Assembly: GCF_958979055.1 (NCBI RefSeq)
Contig: NC_084888.1
Span: 35,087,804-35,151,803, forward strand
Source: Alnus glutinosa
Lineage: Eukaryota > Streptophyta > Magnoliopsida > Fagales > Betulaceae
DNA length: 64,000 nt
Reading direction: 5' to 3'
In this document: positions 35,571-46,900 of the stretch, piece after piece
Numbering within the stretch: the first letter of the stretch is position 1
How the letters are laid out: every line of letters begins with the position of its first letter
Translations under genes and position numbers: made by a program
The notes under the pieces: model-generated
What the model was told of the DNA's origin: nothing
What the model saw: only the letters and a program-made list of their open reading frames with translations
Database searches by the model: none

Positions 35571-36565
35571 GAAAAAAAATACACATATTTAGGGGTGTAC
35601 AATCGATTGCGGTTGCGGTTATGAGCAAATAACCGCAACCAAAGTTCTCGATTATTTCTATTTCAATAATCGCAACCGTAACCGATAGGCCAATTGCGGT
35701 TTTTACTAACCGCCTGCTATTCGGTTATTTTAAACCGGTTATTAATTGAATAACCAGTTTTCAAAATCCAAACAATTTCTTTATTATTTATTATTCAGGT
35801 GTCTTTAATACGTTTTCAATTTCAGCAACATGCAACTTAAAATCAAACAAAGTTTCACTTTTATATAATAATAATAACCGGTTGCTGTTACCCAATTATT
35901 AACCAGTTTTTTAGAATGCAATAACCGGTAATCGCAACTGGGTACCCGGTTATTCGGTTACGTTTATTTCTGGATTTTCAGTTTCTCCGATTACCTGTTA
36001 TTTCTGGTTAATAACCGCCCCTCTTTTACACCCCTACATATCATTTTAAACTATCACCTAATTATCAATGTGCCCCTCAAACTACCAATTATGTCAATGT
36101 ACCATTCTAAACTACCAAACAATGTCAATGTGCCCCACAATGACAAAAGGATCCTTCATAAAACTATAAAAATTAATTTTAAAAAAAATAAAACTGAAAA
36201 TTTATTTTTTAGATTTTGTTTTATATAATTTCATTTTGGGCCACCCCTTGAATTTTATTTTTCTTGTTTTTTTTTTTTTTTTTTGTTTATTTTTCTTTAA
36301 AAAAATTGATTTTTTTTTTTTCAATCTTTAAAAAAAAAAAAAAAATCGTTTTTTAATAGTTTTAGTTTTTTTTTTTTAAAAAAAAATTATAACGATATAT
36401 TTATTTTATTGAAACATTTTTAGGATTATTTTTGTCTTTTTGTTGGCTCTAGGAGAAACATTAACATTTTTTGATAGTTTAAGTGAGAGACGTTGACACA
36501 ATTGGTAGTTTAAAAATACGTTAACAATAGAGCGGTAATTTAAAAGGAATATGTGTACTTTTATC
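35571..36565. mobile_element. AAACTACCA-family element, copy 2, split by a nested insertion
   Basis: The outer pieces AAAATACACATAT (left, before 35591) and ATGTGTACTTTTATCC (right end 36565) match the ends of copy 1. Subterminal AAACTACCA and TGGTAGTTTA motifs recur with GTCAATGTGCC. The left end is cut by the hAT-like element at 35591-36035. Confidence 0.65.
35591..36035. mobile_element. hAT-like MITE with AGGGGTGTAC ends, inserted in copy 2
   Basis: Inverted ends AGGGGTGTAC and the mirrored TACACCCCT are flanked by octamers ACATATTT (35583-35590) and ACATATCA (36036-36043), 6 of 8 identical. The interior is built largely of AACCG/CGGTT motifs (ATAACCGCAACC and variants). No ORF is present. 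Confidence 0.8.
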
Positions 36566-37039
36566 CAAAATGATCATATATTTATGTTTAATCTCATGAG
36601 TTGGCTCAAGTGTTAAATCACGTGTCACTGAAAGCCCGAGCCTTACCCAACCCGCCATATGAAGAGAGGGATTTGCACAGTGCTCCGATAATTTAGTGGG
36701 ATTGAAGCCCCAGAATCCCCTTTTTCGGGAATATGGTGATTAGACGACTCAATTATCATGAAATGGTATTTTGTTAGTTGATTCATAATTATATATTAAT
36801 TACAGTCAACCGAATTATATATCTTCCACAACTTAATTAATTATTACATGAACGTACGCTAGATCCGCAACTTCCAGAGAGGTAGATTAGCTACAAATAA
36901 ATTCTAGCTCCTTCCTGATGAGGATTCTACATTTTTACAAAAGCTTTCTCCATTTTCTTCAAGCCATCGTCATAATCCATACATTCACAAAGTTGATGGG
37001 TCAAAATTCTGTTGTTGGAACACGTTAATACATGAAAAA

Positions 37040-37077
<38 letters not shown>

Positions 37078-37393
37078 CACCATTTAATTAAAAGAATTTA
37101 CTCATAAAATAAATTGAAAAAGATTCACAATTCACAAAGACTAACCCACGAAAGGGATAAAGAAGCTATATATTTATATATAACAAATAAATATTCTATT
37201 TAAGGCTAAGTAGACATGATAAAACTATTATCTACGTAATATTTCGTCCATAAAGACCATGTATTTGCTTGATCATTCGTAAGTAGCTAGCTAGGTTCTA
37301 ACCAATCAACAGAAAATAATTATAGATGCTGTTCTCGTAAATATATAAATATCCCATTGTAACTGAGATGCTGCAATCATCATGGCGCGCATT

Positions 37394-37437
<44 letters not shown>

Positions 37438-37757
37438 AGCAAATAAGACCAAGAGCAGCTTGAACAATTCAAGCATTATAAGATCCATTAAGTACACATT
37501 TTTACAGCAGAAACAAGTTTAAAAGGAGAGTCCACGCAAACTTCTGCAATTAATTAACACATTTTTCAAAAGACTACACTTGTGGTATTAGGAATTGAAA
37601 CTAGAGAATCGTGTTAACATGTGGTAAATTTGGACATATTGCTCCATTAATTGTCATCCACAAAATGAGTGAAGCAGTGGCAAATTAAAGTTCTTCATAA
37701 ATGGATTATTTAAAGGGATAAGTTCACAAAATAGTATCGAACTATTGGCGTTTTAAA
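36566..37757. other. Intergenic spacer with (TA)n tracts
   Basis: (TA)n microsatellites lie at about 37047-37076 and 37399-37434. No gene is seen. Confidence 0.55.
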
Positions 37758-37875
37758 CGGAAGAATACCAAACTAGCAAAAGTATCGAATTGGGGTACAA
37801 TTAAGTGATAGTTTTTGATAGATTGCTATCACAGTTCGACACTTTTGCTAGTTTAGTGTCCTTCCAACTATATAT
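37758..37875. mobile_element. Short hairpin MITE
   Basis: Arms CAAACTAGCAAAAGTATCGA and the mirrored TCGACACTTTTGCTAGTTTA pair almost perfectly over about 35 bases around a short loop. No coding content. Confidence 0.65.
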
Positions 37876-38599
37876 AAAATTAAATTTGTTTTTATTTATA
37901 AACTTTTGCCATTTCATTATATACAGTAGCATATATATATATATAGTACTGCATGTAAGATATGCTTTCTAAAAAATTAACACTAGCTTGAATGCACATT
38001 TGAACCAGACGGGCGCGCACGTACAAGAACATATTTTGAATGTAACAATTGAACTTTTTCTGGCACATTTAAACATTCCCATGCATAAACAAAAGATTCC
38101 TTTGCCAATTAAACCTAAAAGAATGTGGAATTACAGTCCACGCAACAAGTAGTACAAGTTATTGATTACACAGTGGAATTTGATAGCAATGAGAATGAAA
38201 TAGAGCTCTTCCACGAAACCAGTACAAGTTCTTGATTACTACCAGATTCCCTTTTTTCATCCCCAGAAGACAAAAAAAAAAAAAAATCAGTATGTTTGGT
38301 AACATTTTTTAGAACAGTTCAATTTTTAAAAACGCTTTAATTTATACATACATTAAACGTTTGATAAAGTGTTCAAGCAGAGAGTCTTCCGACACTCTTC
38401 TCCAGCCCAAGAAGTGTTTTTCGACCGGAGAAATGTGTGAGAACCGAAGCCAATAAGACCAGCCATGCACTGGGTGAGAATACAAATTGACATTTGGGAA
38501 AGTGTTCAAGTATAGAGTTTTCGGGCACTCTTCTCTAAAAGTGTTTAATTTCCCCTCTAATAAGCGTGCGAGAAATCTTCTCCAGCAGTGTTTGGTTGT

Positions 38600-38905
38600 C
38601 TAATAATTTTTTTGACCATTTAAAGAACATTATTATAGTCCTTTTCTCTTATTGGAAACCATAGCCAATAGGATCAGCCATTCTCAACCATATATGGTGG
38701 TTGGATTACCAACAGCAGTGCCTGAGCTCTAACCCAATCATCAGCCAATAGGATCAGCCATTCTAATAATTTTTTTGACCATTCAAAGAACATTATTATA
38801 GTCCTTTTCTCTTATTGGAAACCATAGCCAATAGGATCAGCCATGCATTCTCAACCATGGTGGTTTGGATTACCAACAGCAGTGCCTGAGCTCTAACCCA
38901 ACCAA
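38600..38905. repeat. 163-bp tandem duplication
   Basis: Copy 1 starts at 38600 and copy 2 at 38763, both with CTAATAATTTTTTTGACCAT. They differ by a few substitutions and small indels. The submotif GCCAATAGGATCAGCCAT recurs within and just before the copies. Confidence 0.95.
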
Positions 38906-39796
38906 TCTAGTAGCTTGAGGTTATTTTTTAAATGTTCTCTTCTTTCTTTTCGTTTCATTTTTACCATCTATTTTAATTTTTTTATAAGAAGGATGTAATG
39001 TCAAAATAGGGTTAAGTACAAAAGGCACCTGCTTCATACTAAGCCTATTTGCCCACATTAATGGTTTTCGACATTAGGTCAAAACACTTCACTTTTTCAG
39101 TATCATATTCAATCCCAATAATTAAAAACACTTTTTTTTTTAAATTATAAAATAGAAGCACTTTTTGAACACAAAAATTACAAAACACTCGCTAAATATA
39201 ACCCAATCTTTTTCCTATCAACACTTTTTCATCAGGTTATGGAAAAAAATTACTCTCATGAACTCAATGACATATATACAAAATTTTTGGACTGAAAAGA
39301 AAAGGCATTCAAATTATAAGTCTCATCTTATAACCAGCCTAGTGTAGTCACTTACCAAGTTGATGAAGAGATAGAATGATTCACCGAAATGAAGTGGCCG
39401 GCTTCATATTGAAACAGTCTGCCATTGCCAGAAAAACAGAATGAGTACTCATCTCCTAACCCATAACAAGTAACCCTAGATACAATAGACAGCTTTGCCA
39501 ACCCTAAAAGGGCCCAAGATTTAAGAACTCACAGGATTGCACAAGATTTCAGATTTTACTGGATGAATTCTCCAGTAAATATAAATGGATATTCAGAAAA
39601 AGAAAAAGAAAAAGAAAAAGAAACCGCCTTGTCCAGGAAAATTAATGAAGAAAATGTAAGGATTGAACTGCCAAAACAAATCTAAGAAATCCCTCATTAA
39701 TAAAGGGTAGATGCCAGAGGACAGCCCGAACTCCATGATGGTATATATGGAGAAAGCAACAAAATGATTGTATGTACGTTGGACTTGTTGTGTATT
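38906..39796. other. Intergenic spacer downstream of the MIR172 transcript
   Basis: AT-rich with a short (GAAAAA)n-like tract at about 39596-39622. No gene is seen. Confidence 0.5.
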
Positions 39797-40206
39797 TCAA
39801 ACACATCGTATAAAAAGATGGTCACTGATCTGAAGCTGGAATAGATTGATCATATTATAATACAGATCGAAATGAAGATCAAGATCCAGAATGAGAAAGA
39901 AAAAGAACATAGAGAATAATAAGACATGATTTCTTGGGGGTACACAATGCTCCACCAAAGTACAGACATACCTGCGGAGACCGGGGGATTGGCAGTACGG
40001 ACTACCCTTCTGAGAAATCTTCAGAGAATCCACCTAATAATCCCTCGTCACTGAAAAGAAAATCTCCAAGTAACACAGATTACACAACAGTTTCTAACAC
40101 AAATATAGTACAACTTGGTTTTTAATCCATAAATATAAGAACTCTTTGAAACAAAATAAGGTTTTTTTTAAAAAAAATAAAAATAAAAATAGATGAGTTT
40201 ACTTAC
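39797..40206 (-). ncRNA. Probable 3' introns and exons of the MIR172 primary transcript
   Basis: On the minus strand, a perfect donor AAG/GTAAGT sits at 40206/40207, 40 bases past the hairpin. An acceptor TTTTCTTTTCAG ends at 40051, opening a candidate exon at 39972-40050 that closes with a strong donor CGCAG/GTATGT. A further acceptor TCTATTCCAG precedes 39835. Plant MIR172 primary transcripts are known to be spliced downstream of the hairpin. No conserved protein is encoded. Confidence 0.5.
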
Positions 40207-40245
40207 CTTCATTGTTGGTGCCATAATTGACGTCTGCTAGTATAA

Positions 40246-40381
40246 AGCCATTTATTGCCGCTGCAGCATCATCAAGATTCCCAGGTCATAGGCCATTTAA
40301 ATTGGAGAAAGGGAACAGCCCCCACCAAAAGCCCTCAAAAGCTTGTGAATCTTGATGATGCTCCACCAGCAAACAATGACT
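40246..40381 (-). ncRNA. MIR172: MIR172 precursor hairpin
   Basis: miR172 guides cleavage and translational repression of AP2-like transcription factor mRNAs, controlling phase change, flowering and floral identity. On the minus strand, a 5' arm (plus positions 40342-40381) and a 3' arm (40246-40285) pair over about 40 bases around a loop of about 56 bases. The 21-nt mature sequence lies on the 3' arm at 40261-40281; it starts GGAATCTTGATGATGC and ends TGCAG, like the miR172e-type members beginning GGAAU. The star strand at 40344-40364 begins GGAGCATCATC and ends ATTCACA, the expected star with a two-base offset. Arm placement, spacing and flanking pairing (AGTCATTGTTTGC against GGCAATAAATGGCT) all fit. 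It lies antisense to any plus-strand reading. An AP2 target site was considered and rejected because both arms are present. Confidence 0.93.
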
Positions 40382-40436
40382 GTTTATGGTTGTCAGCCCA
40401 TGCAAAAGAGAGAATATATATAGAGAGGATGGGAGG

Positions 40437-40457
40437 AACCCTAACCCTAACCCTAAA
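40437..40457. promoter_or_regulatory. Telobox-like triple AACCCT repeat
   Basis: Three and a half units of the plant telomeric repeat lie 56 bases upstream of the MIR172 hairpin in transcript orientation. Teloboxes are common near plant transcription starts and are bound by TRB-type proteins. A run of 39 T follows at 40474-40512. Confidence 0.6.
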
Positions 40458-40469
40458 TCCCATCAGGAA

Positions 40470-40519
<50 letters not shown>

Positions 40520-40721
40520 AAAGCAAAGGAAAAGAGAAACCATGAAACTTCAAAAAGTAATTCATTCCCATTTCTAGGACTACGATTTATGTAAGACCCA
40601 CTTGATATTGAAAAAGGGAAAAAATCCGTATCTTCATTATCTCTTAGGGGAGTATAAAGGACTTGTAAAAGGAAAAACTCAGAGGCGGAGAGAAGTGAGG
40701 GATGAAGAGGGTCGAAGGGTA

Positions 40722-40733
40722 CATATATATAGA
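40722..40733 (-). promoter_or_regulatory. Candidate TATA box of MIR172
   Basis: CTATATATATG on the minus strand would place a transcription start near 40695, about 315 bases before the hairpin. A (CT/GA)n tract lies behind it at about 40797-40830. A second TATA-like site at 40413-40422 would start transcription at the hairpin edge and is less likely. Confidence 0.4.
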
Positions 40734-40796
40734 GTTTCAGTAAAGGAAGAGAAGGTGTGAGCTAGCAATGAATAAGAGAGAGGAGGACTGTTTGGT

Positions 40797-40830
<34 letters not shown>

Positions 40831-41258
40831 TAGGTGTGCCCATAACAGTTATCCATCGTAATCCTAGGAACTAAATTTACCAAAAACTTTAAAACTCTCC
40901 GACCCAGTCCCCCTCTTCCACAGATGTCAATAGCTATATATGTCTCTGAGAATCGGGAAAATGAAAGCTTACCCATTAATGTAATGGCGTTTATATTTCG
41001 ATGATATGTTGCGTCCTCCACAAGCATTTTCAAGTGGGGGCGGGCGGAACTGACAGGCCCTGACCCATCCGAATATCTTCTAGGGTTTCGTCGATCTCTT
41101 GCTTTGATCCCTATTTTTTCCACTTTTGGTTTCTTTTTAAGTTTTAAAAGTAGAATTAGCTAGTTTATGGCCTTTTCTGGTCCCTATTTAGGAATTAGGA
41201 TTGGTGTTAAATACCCAAAATGTCCTTTAGTTTACCAATTGGCCGGCAAATAATTGCC

Positions 41259-41531
41259 TGTTAGAGTATTAATTTAATTATTTGATTTTCTCTACTTATT
41301 ATTATTATTATATTAATATATTGAAATAAGCGGTAGTTTAACGTTGTAATAGAACAAATGCTCTAATTTTGAACCATATAACGGTTATTTATTCTTTGTT
41401 TCAATTAAATTAGTTTACATGTTGTCTATTCTTACATACGAGGCAAAATGTTAAAGTATTTTAATTAAATAATTAAATTTATTATTTCCTCATAATTTAA
41501 ACTTTTGTGATAATAAGGGGTGGTTTAAGAA

Positions 41532-41535
<4 letters not shown>
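41259..41535. mobile_element. TRIM-like element, second family member
   Basis: Direct repeats open TGTTAGAGTATTAATTTAAT (41259) and TGTTAAAGTATTTTAATTAA (41449). The internal TTTCAATTAAATTAG matches the inside of the FZR3 intron copy. The right end runs into a (TA)n tract and cannot be fixed. Confidence 0.45.

Positions 41536-41620
<85 letters not shown>
41535..41620. repeat. Long (TA)n microsatellite
   Basis: An uninterrupted TA run of about 86 bases, the longest in the window, directly abutting a TRIM-like repeat. Confidence 0.95.
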
Positions 41621-41624
<4 letters not shown>

Positions 41625-41912
41625 GTCTACTTCTATTGATCTGCTCAGTACTTTCTAGCCTCCATCGATCGCCATATATAGGGTGAGAAAATCGTTCGGT
41701 TTAATTATAATTTTTTTTTCTTGATCTCATCCATCAATGGTCGTTATACACGCTTCTTCCAATTGAGCTCCATTCCATTAATTAGATGCAGCGATTATAA
41801 AATAAGTTGCTGATTATATTATGATCGAGTTTCCTCTCAATGTTCTATATATAAGGTCATTAATTTATTTACTGATCACATGCTTGCCACTGAGCTGATC
41901 AATGAGACGATT

Positions 41913-42200
41913 TGTTAAAATATTAATTAATTAAATGATTAAACCAACTATTTTTTATCTAGAGTATACGCTTTTGAAATAACTTATGATTCTAACATGA
42001 TATCGGAGTAAAAGTACTGAGTTTGAACATTCAATCATTTATTTACCTTCTATTTCAATTGAACATTCCACGAATTGAGCCTTACTTATTGATAGAGAGT
42101 TTGATCCCACACATGAAATAGAGTATTAAAATATTAATTAAACTATTACATCAATCATTTCTTATGATTAGCTTAAATCCCACTAATTAAATTTTCATAA
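41913..42200. mobile_element. TRIM-like element, third family member
   Basis: The first direct repeat opens TGTTAAAATATTAATTAATT at 41913 and ends TTCTAACA at 41997, followed by TGATATCGGAG, a decayed TGGTATCAGAGC primer-binding site. The second opens TATTAAAATATTAATTAAAC at 42124. The right boundary is approximate. Confidence 0.6.
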
Positions 42201-43135
42201 TTAAGTTGTCACCCTTTTTCTTTTGGATAGGTGGAATTCTTTGAACCTGACAAATCTCTCATTATATGGACATTCCCCCATTCCAATTAGTTGTCACCTC
42301 TAGCTAAGTGCACGTCAATTGACGATTGAATTACTCAAAGGTGAATTTAAAGTCTAATCTTGGAGCAAATGCTAGTCTTTTTCGAATTCGAAGTTTATGT
42401 CTCTCAGGCTTATGAGCACGCATCTGAAACGGTCCAATAATCGTGTGTTTGGTCGTACTAATTACTGCTTTTAATTTCTATAGAATATTGTTACCTCAAT
42501 TAATTCACGCATACAGTTTCATTCAATTCTATTGATGACCTCCAAATATTCAACCATTTCTTTACGACGTTTTCCATATCTATTGATTAAAAACCATCCA
42601 TATATATCAATCCACAGCCATATTTAATTAGTAGATCAGAGTTTAAGTTTACAGAAGACCCTTTCTAAATCAAAATGAAGGCCGGGTATTGGATCTTTGC
42701 AAAGATTGAAATTATAACATCCATCTCCAGTACTCATCGACATAATTATGGCAGTGCCACTTGAAAATTATTAGTAAATGGCCTATACATGCATCTCCTC
42801 AGTGATACTTACGTAGATCGAGTGCACATATATTCTTATACATTTCCAAGCGAGTTTTCTTTCTTTCTTTCTTTATTTGTTTTTAGCTAGTTCATGATCT
42901 AGAGCAAAATGAATAAATCTAGTGTACTTAGTAAAGGCAATCACAAACAAGCCCTTTTCTCATTTGAGTGCTCGCCTTTTGAATCTTTGGTAAGAGTCTT
43001 TAGTCTTTTGATTAGAAGTCCGACAATTTGTTTTGTTTGGTCGAAACCCAATATTGTAATTTACCAGCCGGATATAGGAAAATTATGTTTAATGGGTCTC
43101 ATCCATTTTTCTTGTTATTCAGGTTATAATTTAGG
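42201..43135. other. Intergenic spacer
   Basis: An 87-codon frame (MNKSSVLSKGNHKQALFSFE..., 42909-43172) has no recognised motif and runs into the neighbouring MITE, so I do not call it a gene. Nothing else is supported. Confidence 0.4.
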
Positions 43136-43451
43136 TTTGTTTGGGTTTGCGATTTCAAAAAGTGCGATTTAAAATAACGATTTAAAAATGTGTGAATTAA
43201 AAAAGTAATTTTTAAAAACACAGATAAGCGTTTGACAAAATCGTAGTTTAGCCTTTAAAGCTACAAATTAATCTTTAAAATTATGCGTTTTCAAAAAAGC
43301 GCAGCACCATCTTACTTGCGATTTGAAAAAATAGATTTCTACGTTTTCAAATCGCAATTTTTAAAAATGAAGTTCTCAAATGATTTATATTCTACAATTT
43401 GATTTAAAATTGTACTTATTGTCTATAAAATCACAATTCTAAACGCACCCT
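43136..43451. mobile_element. MITE with TTTGGGTTTGCGATTT-type ends
   Basis: The left end TTGTTTGGGTTTGCGATTTC and the right end AAATCACAATTCTAAACGCA are approximate inverted repeats. GCGATTT/AAATCGC motifs recur inside. No ORF. Confidence 0.5.
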
Positions 43452-43734
43452 TAGTCAAGTGGAAGAGAAGGAGACTGAGATGAGAGTGATTAAGCCTCGG
43501 TGGATGAGGATCATGAATAAACACTTTCTAGTCTTTAGAAATAATAAAAAGAAGAGTTCTTTTGACCTAAATTTAGGATCTTGCTTAATTATTGGGTTAA
43601 CTTCTCCTTAATTCTCTCAAATTTTCAATTTACTTAAAGAAAAATAAAAAGAATATCATGTCACTTTTGAACCTGAATTTTGCATAAAATGTTCCGTGTC
43701 ACTTCTCTTAAAAACAAACTACTTCAAAAGATTT

Positions 43735-43905
43735 TTTTTTGACTTTTTATATCGCATTAATAATTTATTATTATTATTCAAATAAAAAATTAATTACAAT
43801 ATAATTTTTTTTTTTTATTTTTTCATTCAAATTCTTTTTATTATATATGACATCAACCACTTTTTTCTATGAGTAAAAATATTAAATTTAACCATCTTTA
43901 TCAAA
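43735..43905. mobile_element. Second copy of the MITE family seen at 11345, opposite orientation
   Basis: TTTATATCGCATTAATAATT and CATTCAAATTCTTTTTATTA correspond to the reverse complement of the 11345-11572 element. The right end CTTTATCAAACAG resembles its terminal repeat; the left end is too diverged to place. Confidence 0.5.
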
Positions 43906-46900
43906 CAGACCTAATGTTTGATATTTAGCTAGTAATTATAAAGAATTGGGCGAACAATGGAGATTAATTAAAATAGAAAACTTTTTACAAAACAGAAAAC
44001 CTTTTACAATTAATATCGTCAAATTGCTATACCCAAGAGCCAAGTGGCCCAAGTGCATACACACTCATGAATGGAGAGAGAGAGAGAGAGAAGGTGATGT
44101 GACATTGATATTGCTGAAGTTGTACGGATGAGACTCCCCGAGTGGGGTGGGGGAGAGAGAGGCGTAAGCGGAGAGTGGAGAGTGGAGAGTGGAGAGGGAC
44201 ATGCGTCGAAAGCTGAGAAGGTGAACAAAAAATATTTAATTACCATTGGCCACGGTTTTCCACACATCCTCCTCGTACGATTTGCTTCTTCTTGGATCTC
44301 AGAATTTTTTTTTTTTTTAATTTTTATTGAAAAGACTCGGATCTCAGATCCTACTCACTATATAATCGTCTGCTACGTGGACCCTTTTTGTTTACTAAAA
44401 AATCTCCATTACCCATCACCCATCACCCATCACGCTCTTTTCATTTCTTGTTTAATTGCATGCTTTCACGGCCGCTCCATAGATTTTGACACCTAAGTTG
44501 ACAAATTTAACTTGACCTTTTGATAAATAAGATTGACACCTACCATTGAATTTTTTTTTTTTTTTAATTAAGATTAATTATGCTAATAGCACTATTTGAA
44601 AACCTTTTTTCATAGGGGCTTAGGCCACCACCTAATTTGCCTAGACAATGACTGAACCCTGATTGCTAGTATTGCAAGATTTACGTACCGATCGATCACC
44701 GAGGTTATTGGCAAGGAAACGTCAACTTGGGATGATCAAGTATAATGTAACACGCAGGGTCGTAGGCCGGCTGAGGCATATTTTAGGCATCCATCCCCAA
44801 GCGAAAACATTGTGATATTTGACACACTAGCTAACAATTATAGGGGATCCCTTAATTAGATAGACTGTCCAAGAGGCGAACCTGGACTCTTCATTGACTA
44901 ATGACAGCTATTTCAGAGCCCCAATATATAGGTGGAAATACTAGAGGAAAACGAGACCAATGAAGAAATATATATATAATGGTTGGTGTTTCAATTCTAA
45001 GCAGGATCACAGAAATCAGTTAAAGACATGAAAATGTAATGATCAAGAGCCTGCGAATTATATCTCAGTGACTTTCAAAGCATCCCAAATGACGCTTAAT
45101 TATGATATCGATCTGTTAGAGACAAATTAACAATTTCTTAATTTGTGCACGCCTAAATAGTTGTGGAACAATCAATCTTTTAAGTGTATTGTATTCCACC
45201 AGTACTATAAAGGGCAAAAGAAGGGTTTTTCTTAAGACAATTTTTGATACGGTAGCACAAATTTTTGGAAAGTTCTTCTCTCTGCAAAACAATGAAGATC
45301 AATAAATGAGCTTGGTAGGATGCCATCTAATTCCACTTCAATGCATAAGTCAGGTTTTTAGAGATAATATATATGAATGTCTTAATCACAATAATTTCAG
45401 CTATAGTATATACCTGGATACCTGTGTATATTTATAGTAAGAGTGGAAAGCGGTTTTCCCCGGATATGGAGGGAATTGGTCCATCGATCATGAGTCTCCA
45501 TGCACTCGGAACATGGGTCTTCACGTGGACCTTCGTGTATTCGAAACGTGGGTTTCCACATGTACGGGTTGTGTATCTTTGCACGCGTGTATGGATTGTG
45601 TGTATCCACGTTCTAGAACATGGGGTTCCTATGTGTCCGGAACGTGGGGTTTGACGTTCTTGGGACATCTTCGGATATCTTGGGATCTCAATTTTTTCAT
45701 AGCCTCTTGCGGATTACTTCCGGGTGGGCTAGCTTGGGCTTTGCCACATGGTGGATCACGTGGCCTGACCTTCTCGATTAATAGATGGGCTTAATTAATG
45801 GATTGTGCAGCCGGCCTTCCTTGGGGCTGATAATAGTAAATAGATTGATATGAGTTTTTAGGCTCATTTACTAACTATTAAAAATATTTCTCAATTTTGA
45901 ACGTGGAAGACAAACAACTGTTGCACTGTATATCTTTGTTATCAATGTACATTCATTACCAATTAGAATGATCGAGACGAATCTTTGGGTAAAATGATCA
46001 ACTATTCTATTTTCTAATTGCACAGCTTTTATTAGGGGATTAATTAATTTAATAATTGAAGCCCAAAGAAGATTCCATGCATAATCAGGGGGCCTATGTT
46101 TCAACCGCAAAAACAGAAGAGATTATTAATTCTCTCGTCCTGGGTCTCGGGTGTCAAATCGCACTTCCTTTATGCTTTTGAAACTAGCTTGTTAAAAAAC
46201 ATTACTTTGGTTAGGTTGGTGAGTTGGATCGTCGTCCTCACAATCATATGATCACGTACATGTTTGTTTCCACCTCAGTGGTAAAAACAAGAGGGGTTCG
46301 ATCATGGGTCTGGCATACGACCGTGTCCGTATCCGTTTCACAGATTTGCTTATCATACAAACATGACGCAGAGATAGAGAGAGTGTGAGCGTAGAAGACA
46401 AAGTACTGTACATGTGCTTCCAGCTTTCCCAATTGATTTGCTGAGGATCGATATCTTCTTTTCACTAAGTGGGGGCTACGTGCTTTTTCGTGCCCTACAA
46501 CCTTTGTCTTCTTTGTAATGCCATTAGTACAACACTACAATGTCACTACTACTACTACTACCACTTATATATACACACCATGGACGTAAGGTGGTGTAGT
46601 ACTCATGGACGGAATTAGGGCTTCAGGCTAGCTAGTGGTCCGGGCAGGGAGTACTGTAAGTCTGTTTGAAATAAAGGCGCCCGGCCACTTGGCAACCTAT
46701 ATGTGTAATGGTCTTACGTTATTCTACGCAATAAATGATAATATTAAGTGTACCTTAAACCTCGCACTATTCAAATGTGAAGAAGCAATTGGACCAGGAC
46801 AACCATGGGCCTCGACGCCTCGTACGTTGGACAACGTTTTTGGGACTTTCTTTTTTTTTTTTTTTTTTTTTTTTTAAGAAAAAAAAAAATTATTAACAAA

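Noticed and set aside
40255..40285. Plus-strand reading of this site as a miR172 target in an AP2-like gene
   Set aside because: The plus strand lacks an AP2 coding context, and the complementary second arm at 40342-40381 makes a hairpin with correct mature and star positions on the minus strand.
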